Below the pieces are notes generated by a model. The model made no database searches. It worked only from the letters and a program-made list of their open reading frames with translations, and was not told where the DNA came from. Of a stretch of DNA of 64,000 nucleotides, positions 45,779 through 55,648 are shown in pieces (position 1 is the first letter of the stretch; every line of letters starts with the position of its first letter). The position numbers and the translations under genes were made by a program. Source of the stretch: Fistularia commersonii (taxonomy: Eukaryota > Chordata > Actinopteri > Syngnathiformes > Fistulariidae); NCBI GenBank assembly GCA_037954325.1, contig JBBMNZ010000003.1, forward strand, positions 13,214,392-13,278,391, written 5' to 3'.

Positions 45779-45780
45779 GT

Positions 45781-48700
45781 GTCATAAAATCATCACTAAA
45801 TTGCCTATATAATATGGCAAAAAGAAAAAAATCTTAAGAAAAAAAAAACAAAATAATTATCATCAATTTTAAACGTAATTTTCCTTTCACTTTTTATATT
45901 TGGCTATCAGGCTAGTAATTGCTACAACCATCTTTGCCCTACTCATCCTAATGTTGTTCATACATGGTCCCCCAATAAATAGAAATGAATGAATGAATGA
46001 ATGAAATTTGAAACATCAAACATGCCGATCTGCTGATCAAAATCAAACTTGTAATACAATAAAAATAGCTTTTTTCAACTTAATGAGAATTTTCTCACAA
46101 CTCACAACAAAGTTTGATTTATCTACATTTTAATGGAATTTCCTTCGGATGACCCTTGGATGGTCCTCTAGCAGGGTTTGAATGTAAACCCTGCAGCCAA
46201 TAAAAGGTTAGCATTAATATACAACTACATGTTCTATCGCGACATCACCATAACAGAGGGTGTTGGCACCTACATAACGGTAAGGTGGAGTTTTTTTGGT
46301 GTGCACATTGTTTCTTTCCCGCTGCCAGCTTGAGCCTCCACTGTGACACTGATTATCGCTCCGATGTCAGTAAGGGATTACCGTGCCTTTTGTGTCAGCT
46401 CTTGCATTGACTCCACATTCGCAATGTGACATGTGGCCTGTCCGGCTATACCCATCTGCTGGCAGGCTGGCAGTGGAGATGAGAAAAGTGGATTCGTTGT
46501 GATGGATGTAACAGACGGACTGAGATCAGGAAGCCTATCAGCTGAAGCATTTGTACATACATATATTTCCATTCATTCTGCCAGCCTGGTCTCCATATAT
46601 CCATCGGTTGAGCCTGTACTTGTAGAGACAAGGTAGATTTACACTGAGAGAGCGAGTTCAATATCTCTGCATGAGATACTCATCCGCCTGACCCCGGCTC
46701 CTCTCTGGTGGGGGGAGGTGGTGGGGGTTGAAATCATCACTGATGGATGTAATTTTAGAGGAAGAATGAGTCAAAGAGGCAGAGAGAGGACATAAAAGCA
46801 GATTATATTTAAGCACTAATCAGGACAGTGAAGAGCTTGAGAGATTTTAATATGTTTAAATGTTCTTAATTGGGCTCGGGGAGTGGAGTGGGGCCCCCTG
46901 AAAGCATCCACCAAAAACACTGCTCTAAAGGTAAAAGCAGATTGCCTTTTATTGAATTGTAATGAGAAGTGGGAAATTGGATGTTAGTTCCGTCTCCAGA
47001 GTAGTTGAGCGCCTCCTTGGCTCAGAATATTGGGGTTGAGTGATTGAAGTTGAGCTGCACCTCAATCAGTATTTAAGGTAAGGGCGGAGGGCTTTGTTAA
47101 AACTTAATGAATTCTGTGCTTAGCGATATATATTTCTGCCAAAGAAATTTTGTGCTTCTGTTTGTGAACATGCTGGCATGTGTTCATTGTGTACCCACAC
47201 ACGCACTGATGTTCAACCGCAGGGTGTGTAGATCACACCGAAAGCCTCCAGCACCTTCACCTTATTGAGCTCTTGTAGGAATTAGACCCCAGAAGATCTG
47301 CTCCAAACACACCCTGAGCCACAACTCAGGATATTATCAGGATTTCACACTGGGAAGGGAAATATTAGCATGGCGGAGCAATCTGCCAACACAAACTTGC
47401 ATCTAAAAATGTGCAGCGATGCTGCCGCCCGCCGCCGGAGAACAGCCATCTCTGTGCACTCTGTCCCCTCGAATTGTAAAATCAGCTTGGCATAAAGAAG
47501 TGGCACCATAAAATTCAGCTGTGGTTTTCTTTCAGCCAAAGCGCTTTTCTTTTGTAGGGGGGGGGATGGAGGAAAGCCTGGGAATTAACTGTGAGAGCCA
47601 TATTGTGGGGAAAAGTGCAGGTCCATCTGGCAGCAGAAGAGGTGGCTTTGGTGAGATCAGGTCGAAGACACATTGCTCTAGAAGGACCTTTCCCCGTCAC
47701 ACCTGCAGAATATACATTTTGAACACCGGCCGCCAGCCTGTTGGCTTTGTTAGGCCCACTCTGAGCACACACAGCTGTAACCTCTGAATGCTATCACACA
47801 AACCTCAACACACGGGACGGGCGTCTCTCGCTGGCTTGTGTGTTCCTGCACTCCGGTCTGACCTGTCATTTGGCCCGTTGTTTATTACTGCTTTTAAAAA
47901 AAGTCGATATATGGAACAATCATATATTTCGTTCAAATGTATCGCGAAAATGTACTGATCAAAAGTAAAGGCAGACATTAAGCAATTTTCTGCTTTATTT
48001 ATTGATCGTTGACATTTGAGCAAGATTAAATTGCTGAGCTAATTTTAGACCACAAGCATCCAGCAGGACTTCTGGACTGCCTGTGACAACCATCTGCACC
48101 TGGGGTCAGTCAGAAGATTGAAAGTTAAATGTCGGAACAAAATCAGTATCACTTCAAAATCTGCCTGCTCAAGGGGAAAAGATGCAACAACAGAAAGAAC
48201 TGGTCGGGTGTCAGGGGGTTTGCTTGAACATAAATAACAGTAGAAATCTGAAGCCAGAAGCGAAACCAGCAATATATCTACTTTTTTTTTTCTTTATTAA
48301 ATAAAACTCAGTTGCATTGACTTAAAAAAAAAGTAAGAAAAGAAAACGGATGGATGTGAAACCCAAACATTGCAGTCAAAAATCCATATCCAAATCCATG
48401 AATATTGAAGGACAAAACATGCTCAGCATTAGACTCCAGAGGATGCTCTATCTCTCACATGTAAAGAAAAAAAAACATAGTATAGGATAGTATAACTATT
48501 TTCACTATAAATCCAACAAGACTGACATAGACCTTTGGTTCCACAACATCACCTGTATCACTCAAAGTACCACATGAGTCTCATGTTAGTGTGCCTGTAC
48601 GGCACTACAACATCTCCAAATAAGGTCAGCTGACATCAACAGGGCTCCATCAATGAGTTATTTAACTTTCTGCTTTCATACACGACACCTTCAAATTCAA

Positions 48701-49284
48701 ATACTACACGACAGTGTCAAGTCATCCCCACCTGTTTGAGGAGTTGTTTTTCCTTTTGTCTTTTGATAGCATTTAACAATCAAATGCCCTGGATACCACT
48801 TTAATCAAACCAGACACTGAAATAAACATAAGGCGAATTCCAAATTCTAATTGTGCACCCAAATCTCAAGATTTTTTAGTTATTACTGAATTACTGATCA
48901 TCAATTCCTCTTCAAGAGGTGGTTTATGATAATGGGAAAAATAATGACAACTTCAATCTTTAAAAGCTTTTTCTTTATTGCTGATATTCATGAGGATATC
49001 CAATTCTGAAAAACAAAAATGGAAATGTCTCCTATTGGTTGTGCGTTCTCAGAATGAAATGAAAATAATGAGAGTTGTTTTTTTTTCCAGCTCTAATATG
49101 AATATGAATATGTCAAGAATTACAAGTTTATGAAAATATCAACTGCGTAATATCCCTTTGATACACATATTCGATAAAGTATAGTGTTGTGGTGCCCTGC
49201 TATGCTCGTTACTCTGAAAAGTGATATCTATAAAGTTTTTATATCTTCAATAGGCCAACATCAGTCTGTAACCAGGCTCCACCT

Positions 49285-49287
<3 letters not shown>
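45781..49287. other. Non-coding, mostly unique sequence
   Basis: No supportable gene over 3.5 kb. A (GAAT)n run lies at 45,983-46,004. The stretch 46,370-47,800 is low in repeats, moderately GC and contains homeobox-like TTAAT/ATTGAATTGTAAT words near 46,950, and a CGCC-rich patch near 47,420. It is a candidate regulatory stretch only. Open frames of 60-90 codons have no family resemblance. Confidence 0.5.
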
Positions 49288-49315
<28 letters not shown>

Positions 49316-49316
49316 G
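49288..49316. repeat. (CA)n microsatellite
   Basis: A CA run followed by alternating CG/CA (CGCGTGCGCGCACA), which has Z-DNA potential. Confidence 0.95.
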
Positions 49317-50222
49317 CGTGCGCGCACAAAGTCACTACATGGAGATGTGAGACTGACCTGTCAGCTTCTATTAACATACATAAACGTATTGATATATGAG
49401 GAGAAGGAGCCAGAGAAGGCTGGGCATAATGGAATAAAACACAGATAATGACAAAAGGAGGGAGTGACGGGGCAGAGAGTGGAAGAGGAAATCCTAAGAA
49501 AGATAGAAGAGAGGGCGACGTCTCTTTTATTTACCCTCATGCTTCAGCGCCCCTCGTTAAGACAGGGGAGGACACCCCGGCCTTATCGCCCAATTTGCTG
49601 CCCGCCTCCGTCTATGTGTTTGGCAATTGATTTCTTTGACAAAGTCCAGAATCATTTTTCAACTCGCCTTCATCCCCTTCTTCTCCAGCCATGTCCGTCC
49701 CTGTCTTTATCTCCCTCTCACATATATCAGGACAGCTCTCGCCCTGCATCGACATTTGGAAAGAGGGTATGTGGCTGCTACATATCCTGCCCATGTTGAG
49801 TTTATTTCCATAAAAAAATACAAGATAGGTATTTGTGCATTTTCAAAAAAAAAAAAAATTTTATCACATTAATAAAGACTGTCATCTCATGTGTTAAAAA
49901 AAGTATTTTTCCAGAGATGTTTTATGAAAATTGTGACATGCTTGCTGATGACAAATCCTCTCTAAGCTTTAATTAGGAGCGTTGTTTTTTAAAAAAAAAA
50001 GAGGGAAAAAAATTATCCACTCTACCGGCACACACAACTTTTAAAGTGTATTAAACACCGCAATCATATTTAAAAACGGTATAATCTCTCTATATAATTA
50101 GAATTTTATGAGTAATTGAGAGTGTGAGGCACAGGTCAAGGTGAGAGTTAATTCTCATCTGCAGCACAATGACAACCAGTTAGATTCATGGAAAGCACTA
50201 AAAAACATTATACTATTCTATT
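49317..50222. other. Non-coding sequence
   Basis: No gene is visible. A-rich runs lie at about 49,845-49,860 and 49,990-50,012. Confidence 0.45.
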
Positions 50223-50223
50223 C

Positions 50224-50249
50224 CTCTTCTTATTCTTCTTCTTCTTCTT

Positions 50250-50338
<89 letters not shown>

Positions 50339-50341
50339 CAT
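50224..50341. repeat. (TTC)n then (ATT)n compound microsatellite
   Basis: A TTC-rich stretch (50,224-50,251) passes directly into about 28 ATT units (50,253-50,341) with two ATC variants. Long runs of F, L or Y in translations here are by-products of the repeat. Confidence 0.97.
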
Positions 50342-51121
50342 TAGGCCTAACATTTTTCACTGAAAAAACAGGATATGTTGAACAAATCTGCCAAAAGGCC
50401 AGTTTCCTTTGCAGGGTGTGAGTCTCACATTCAGCCCTTGGCTAATGGCCCCAAACAGATGCTGTATCGATCAAAGCTTAAAAAAAAATGAAACAGGAAA
50501 CCTGTATATCTTCAGTTCAGCAGAAATTATACCTTGCAGTTGGGAGGGGAAGAAGCTAAATCTTTAGGGCTGTTAATTTCTTTAATTACTGGTGGGTCAG
50601 CATAAACGTAATGTTATTTATCATATATATGTCTCACATGTCACACTGGGCATGATGAAGTGAAATTAACGATCCAATTCATTGAAATCATATCACACAT
50701 TAATCATCAATCAAAACTGTCATCAAATTAAGCAAATGTGTAGATTCCTCATTAACACAAATACAAGTTAAAGTTTATGTAACGAACGCAGTCAGAACTC
50801 ACAGGGGGCCGCTTTTATTTTGAAAATTAAACATTTGCCTCTGGTTATTCAGTGGTGAAGAACAGACGTAAACGTGGCAGTCAGACAGACATTGAATTTA
50901 TTGAGTGTTAAAGATCTTGTTTCTATTGTGATCCCCTAACACATCACACACACTTTTAATATTGTCAACCTGAGCTTTGGGAGGCACTGATAACAAGCCG
51001 TTTCCTGTTACTTTACCTTTACTTAACACACAGTAATTATCACTGCATTTTGCTGAATGAGGTGTGATCTTTCTGTCAACTTTAGTGCAGCTACTCACAT
51101 GTCTTAAGATCACAGTATATT
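50342..51121. other. Non-coding sequence
   Basis: No gene is visible up to the 3' end of the minus-strand LINE. Confidence 0.45.
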
Positions 51122-51152
51122 CTTCTTTGTCTCATCCTCATGGCTTTTTCCT

Positions 51153-51902
51153 TCAGGGGTCGCCACAGCAAATCAACCTTCTCCATCTGACCCTACTCTC
51201 TGTATTCTCCTCTCTCAAACCAACTACCTTCATATCCTCTCTCACTACATCCATAAATCTTGTCTTTGGTCTTCCTCTTGACCTCCTCCCTAGCAGCACC
51301 AATTCCAGCATCTGTCTACTAATATATTCACTATCCCTCCACTGTACATGAACGAACCATCTCAGTCTGGGTTCTCTGGCCTTCTCTCCAAAACATCTAG
51401 CATGGGCTGTCCCTCTGATGGACTCTTTCCTGATCCTATCCATCCTTATCACACCCAGAGAGAACCTCAACACCTTCATCCCTGTGACCTCCAGCTCCAC
51501 CTCCTGTCTTTGTGTCATTGTCACAGTTTCTAAACCATATAGTATTGCTGGTTCTACCATTGTCTTGTACAGCTTTCCTTTCATTCTGGGTTATAGTCTT
51601 CTTCTGTACAGTAGCCCTGACACTTTCCTCCATCCAATCCAACCTGCTTGGTTCTTTACCTCTTTTCCACATTGTCTGTTGCCCAGGACTGTTGACCCTA
51701 AGTACTTGAAATCTTCCAACTTCCTGATCTCCACTCCCCATAGCCTCACCATTCCACCAGGGTTCCTCTCATTCACACAAATATTCTGTCTGCGACTAAC
51801 CTTCATTCCTCCCTTTTCCAGAGCATACCTCCTCCTTTCTTGATCTTCTTCAACCTGTTCCCTGCTCTCACTACACATCACAACGTCATCTGCAAACATC
51901 AT
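51153..51902 (-). pseudogene. RTE-like ORF2 C-terminal half with intact FADD
   Basis: Two long open pieces, 51,591-51,902 and 51,153-51,584, are separated by a stop/frameshift at about 51,585. The first includes MMFADDVVMCSESREQ, the reverse transcriptase catalytic box, and DFKYLGSTV. The second includes KLYKTMVEPAILYGLETVT, MKVLRFSLGVIRMDRIR and RPKTRFMDVVREDMKVVG. It is the best-preserved C-terminal part of the family in the window but lacks the N-terminal reverse transcriptase and endonuclease in one frame. Confidence 0.85.
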
Positions 51903-51983
51903 GGTCTATGGACAATCCTTTGTAGCCTCAGCTGTCAGCCTGCCCATCATCACAGCCAACAAGAAAGGGCTCAGAGTTGATAT

Positions 51984-52128
51984 ATGGTTTGTATTGTCTT
52001 CCCAGGACTACAGATAGAAATAAGCTATGAGCTACAATCTAGTACAAACATCTCTACCTCTGTGCTTAATGGAATTGTACACTGTCCTAATAAACTTTTT
52101 AGACTAAACTAAACTAAACTAAACTAAA
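51984..52128 (+). mobile_element. Short retroposon tail inside the LINE
   Basis: About 145 bases unrelated to the host LINE interrupt its reverse transcriptase. They end in a pentameric (ACTAA)n tail (52,103-52,128). The segment 'attgtacactgtcctaataa' followed by this tail is typical of 3' ends of 5'-truncated fish LINE or SINE copies. The host frame continues on both sides. Family unknown. Confidence 0.6.
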
Positions 52129-53423
52129 TCCCAGATGAAGTCCCAACTCAACCTTGAACTTCTCTGTTACCCCTACAGCACACCTCACCACTGTCTCACG
52201 GTTGTCATACATGTCCTGCACCAGTCTAACATACTTCACTCCCACTCCAGACTTCTTCACACAATGCCAGAGTTCCTCTCTCGGTGCCCTGTTGTATACT
52301 TTTTCTGGGTCTACAAAAGCAAAATGCATTCTCAAAGCAAATATTGCATCTGTAGTACTCTTTGTAGCCATGAACCCATACTGCTGCTCACAAATGCTGA
52401 CTTCTACTTTCAGTCTAGTTTCCACTGTACTTTCCTCTAACTTCATTGTATGACTCATGAACAATATCCCTCTATAATTACCGCAATTTTGCAAATGCAG
52501 CCTCAGTCTCCCTGGATAAGGGAGAGCCTGGATAAATTCAGAGGGTTGTGTCGGGAAGGGCATCAGCGTAAAACATTTGCAAAAACCAAACAGGCGAATC
52601 AACCATAATAACCAGATCATATTGGATCGGTCGAGGCCCAGGTTAACAACAACCGGCATTGTTACCGATGACCTACAGAGAACTAATGGAAACTGGGCTA
52701 CTGTAGGTCAAAGAAGGAGAGGAGGAAGGTGTGTTCAGAAGCAGAGAGAGAAGAGGAAAGGCAAGAGTCTGGGACTGAGAGTAGGGACTTTGAATATTGG
52801 GACTATGACAGGAAAAAGTTGGTCGACAAGATGCAGAGAAGGAAAGTGAAAATACTGTGTGTCCAGGAGACCAGGTGGAAAGGCTAGAAGTTTAGGAGCA
52901 GGCTTTAAGTTGTACTATTATGGTACTGACAAGAAGAGAAATGGAGTAGGAGTCATCTTGAGGAGTAGTTTGTTAGGATTGTTCTGGGGGTAAAAAGAAT
53001 GTAGTGAACACTTTTTTCCAGAAAAGACAGGAACATAGGGTAACTTATAGGAGCACGCGGGTAGACTACATTTGTGTAGACGAGATAACCGGAAAGAGAT
53101 CAGTCACTGCAAAGTAGTTGTAGGTGAGAGTGTAGCCATAGGAAAGGGAGCATAGGATGGTTGTTTTTAGGATGACTCCAGTGACAAGGAAGAACAAGAG
53201 GACAAAGGCAGAGCGCAGGACAAAGTGGTGGAAGCTGAAAAAGAAAGAGTGTTATATGTTTTTTTGGGAGGAGTTGAGAAAGGCTCTGGATGGTCAGGGA
53301 GAGCCTCCAGATGATTGAACAAGTACAGCTGGTGTTATCAGGGAGACAGGTAGGAGAGTACGTGGTGTCGTCTGGAAGGAAAGTAGATAAGGAGACTTCG
53401 TGGTGGAATGAGGAAGTGTATGA

Positions 53424-53431
53424 GTATATAC
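53424..53431. repeat. hAT target-site duplication, left copy
   Basis: GTATATAC, identical to 54,188-54,195. It is its own reverse complement. Confidence 0.9.
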
Positions 53432-54187
53432 CAGGGGCAGGCCATCGGGGCCTGCAAGGCCTTCTCTGCTGGCCCAAGAAATATCTGAATCACACACTGA
53501 TTTTAATTACATTATGTCTGTGAAACCAATTAGATTTTGAGTTGCAACACCAAGGCCTTCTAAAAGGGTACGGTAACGTCAGTGTGTCACACACTTTTTG
53601 ATTGGATAGTCAGAGAGTGTACTAGCCAGAGCTAGCAGGCTGCATCTGCAGCGAGCCGCATGAACACAAATATAGTTGTGTTGATATAATAGCCAACTTT
53701 CAGCCAACCCATAATGGCTGAAGGAAGAGGAGGAAGAGGAGGAAAAAATTGGTTGTGGTTTCAAATTTCCACTGATCAACATGGTGTTTGGAGCCATTCT
53801 GGGTTTATAAATTTGCCCAACCAAGGCAGCAACAACACACTAGAGTACTGCTGGACACTTAAAAGCAACGGTTTTGGGGAAACCAGAGTGGATCTACAGC
53901 TTAGTGAGCAAGTGCACAGGGAAACAGAGGTCCACAATGAAAAGGTGAAGAAAAATTGTGAAAAAAGACTGATAAACTCTGCCATTTTTTGGGCAAGCAG
54001 GAACTCTTATTTAGAGGACGCAATGAAAGTGCTGGATCATGATCATTTCTGCAATGTAATGGCTCTTTATACTGCATTTCTGCACAATGAGATGTTTTTT
54101 TATCACCATAAAACAGCTATTGAGGGGTGTATTGACAAATGGAGCACTACTGAAGGCCTAGGTGTGAAATCCATGGACACTTGTACA
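53432..54187 (+). mobile_element. hAT-type element with transposase N-terminus
   Basis: The left end is CAGGGGCAGGCCATCGGGG and the block is flanked by a perfect 8-bp duplication GTATATAC. An open frame from 53,714 (MAEGRGGRGG) contains NGFGETRVDLQLSEQVHRET and VKKNCEKRLINSAIFW, the N-terminal region of a fish hAT transposase (relatives continue to an 'FRGHDE' block, not visible here). The frame drifts after 53,990, and the catalytic part and dimerisation domain are missing. The right end (TCCATGGACACTTGTACA) is a poor inverse of the left end, which is unexpected given the clean duplication. Confidence 0.75.
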
Positions 54188-54499
54188 GTATATACAGGGA
54201 GCAAAGAAGAAGTGGGACACCGAGAGGACTGAGGAGGAAAGACAGGAGTACAGGGAGATACAACGCAAGGTAAACATAGAGGTAGCAAAGGCAAAACAAA
54301 GGGCACACGATGACTTGTATGCTTGGTTGGACAGTAAGTAGGGAGAGAATGATCTACACAGATTGGCAGAACAGAGAAGTAACAATGGAAAGAATGTACA
54401 ACAGGACCGGGTGATTAAGGATAGAGGGACATTTTTTGACAGATGCTAGAAGAGTGATGGGAAGATAGAAAGAGTATTTTGAAGCGCTGATGAATGTGA

Positions 54500-55648
54500 A
54501 AAAATGAAAGAGAGGCAAGGGTAGAAGAGGTGGCTATTGTAGACCACAAAGTAGCAAGGATTAGTAAAAGTGAAGTTAGGAAAGCATTGAAGAGGATGAA
54601 GAGTGGAAAGGCAGTTGGTCCTGATATACCCGTGGAGATGTGGAAGTGTCTAGGAGAAGCAGCGGTAGAGTGTCTGGCTAGCTTATTCAACAGGGTCTTA
54701 GACAGTGAGAAGATGCCTGAAGAAGGAGACAAAGTGTGATAGTGCCCATTTTTAAGAATAAGGGGACTGTGCAGAACTGCAGCAACTATAGAGGGATAAA
54801 GTTGATGAGCCATACAATGAAGTTATAGCAACGAGTAGTGGAAACTAGACTGAGAGCAGAGGTCAGCATTTGTGAACCGCAGTATGGCTTCATGCCTAAA
54901 AAGAGTAGTACAGATGCTGTCAAGAATGCTTATAGAGGACCAGAGTGAGCTGTATTGTGTTTTTGTAGATCTAGAAAAAGCATATGACAGGGTGCCAGGA
55001 GAGAAGCGCTAGTATTATATGATGAAATCTAGAGTGCCAGAGGACTATGTTAGACTGGTGCATGACATGTATGACAATTGCGAGACAGTGGTGCAATGTG
55101 CTAAAGGGGTAACAGAGAAGTTCTAGGGGGAGGTTGGACTCAATCACGGATCAGCTCTGAGCCACTTCTTGTTTGCAATGTTGATGGACAGGCTGACAGA
55201 TGAGGTTAGACATAAATCTCCATGGACCATGATGTTTGCAGATGACAGTGTGATCTGTGGTGAGAGCAGGGAACAAGTTGAGGAAAATCTAGAGAGGTGC
55301 TGGAAAGGAGAAGAATGAATGTGTCAGCAAGATAGAGTATATGTGTGTAAATGAGAGGAACTCGGGAGGAACGGTGACGCTACAGGGAGGGGAAATAAAG
55401 AAGTTTGAGGACTGCAGGTACTAGGGGTCACTTGTCCATAGCAAACAGAGAGTGTGGAGAAGAGGTGAAGAGATGGGCTCAAGCAGGTTTGAATGGGTGG
55501 AGTAAAGTGTCAGGGGTACCATGTGTTAGAAGACTATCAGCCAGATTGAAAGGAAAGGTGTACAAGACAGTGGTGAGACCAGCGATGCTGTGTGGCCTAG
55601 AAACAGTTCCAATGACAAAAAGACAGGAAGCAGAGCTAGAGGTTCGTA
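54500..55648 (+). pseudogene. RTE-like reverse transcriptase remnant with FADD
   Basis: KVARISKSEVRKALKRMKSG (54,548-54,607), GPDIPVEMWKCLGEAAVECL, ASLFNRVLDSEKMPEE, then frameshifted NCSNYRGIKLMSHTMKL near 54,776, YGFMPKKSSTDAV near 54,885, the catalytic VDLEKAYDRVPGE (54,963-55,005), VRLVHDMYDN, MDRLTDEVRH and MFADDSVICGESREQVEEN (55,230-55,285). Both the DLEKAYD and FADD aspartates are present, but at least four shifts separate them. Confidence 0.82.

Larger units (their letters stand above)
41115..45780 (+). mobile_element. Penelope-like element, split by Rex3 and Tc1 insertions
   Basis: A Penelope-like element on the plus strand. The 5' non-coding part (about 41,115-41,640) matches 10,865-11,345. 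Coding remnants lie at 41,640-42,880, 45,010-45,216 and 45,548-45,778. The reverse transcriptase has the RYVDDT box, and the last part leads into the linker before the GIY-YIG endonuclease (KLVHPRDKTPRYK, VVYAVACTEDC), where the copy ends, so the endonuclease is missing. The interruptions are a Rex3 LINE (42,889-45,009) and a deleted Tc1 (45,219-45,545). It matches the Neptune/Poseidon type known in fish. It is non-functional. Confidence 0.85.
51122..52500 (-). mobile_element. RTE-like LINE, minus strand, 5'-truncated
   Basis: The same family as 16,797-19,424. Read from right to left: NCGNYRGI and MSHTMKL near 52,470, EVSICEQQYGFMATKSTTDA, a DPEKVYNRAPREELW block with a degenerate 'DLEKAYDR', VRLVQDMYDNRETVVRCAVG, then an insertion (51,984-52,128), MMFADDVVMCSESREQVEED (the FADD box, intact), GLETVTMTQRQEVELEV, MLELVLLGRRSRGRPK and LICCGDP near 51,155. 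The 3' part is unusually open. The 5' end is lost at the reverse transcriptase, exactly where a plus-strand copy starts. Confidence 0.88.
52501..55648 (+). mobile_element. RTE-like LINE, plus strand, with hAT insertion
   Basis: It starts with the family's 5' region (GGAAGGGCATCAGCG near 52,555, then the NHNN..LDRSRPRLTT block), runs through endonuclease remnants (LRVGTLNIGTMTGK, NTFFQKRQE, VTYRS), the SWWNEEVYEY block at 53,394-53,430, is interrupted by a hAT element (53,432-54,187), and continues with AKKKWDTERTEEERQEYREI, MKSGKAVGPDIPVEMWKCL, CEPQYGFMPKKSSTDAV, VDLEKAYDRVPGE (55,000), MFADDSVICGESREQVEEN (55,228) and RLKGKVYKTVVRPAMLCGLE. It ends at about 55,648, without the last 100 or so codons. 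It is the most complete copy here, though broken in many places. Confidence 0.87.

Noticed and set aside
50141..50421. Open frames with long Y or L runs
   Set aside because: They arise from the TTC/ATT repeats.
52501..55648. Twin-priming inversion joining the minus and plus LINE copies
   Set aside because: Both copies contain the same reverse transcriptase region, which a single twin-primed RNA would not give, so they were listed as separate copies.
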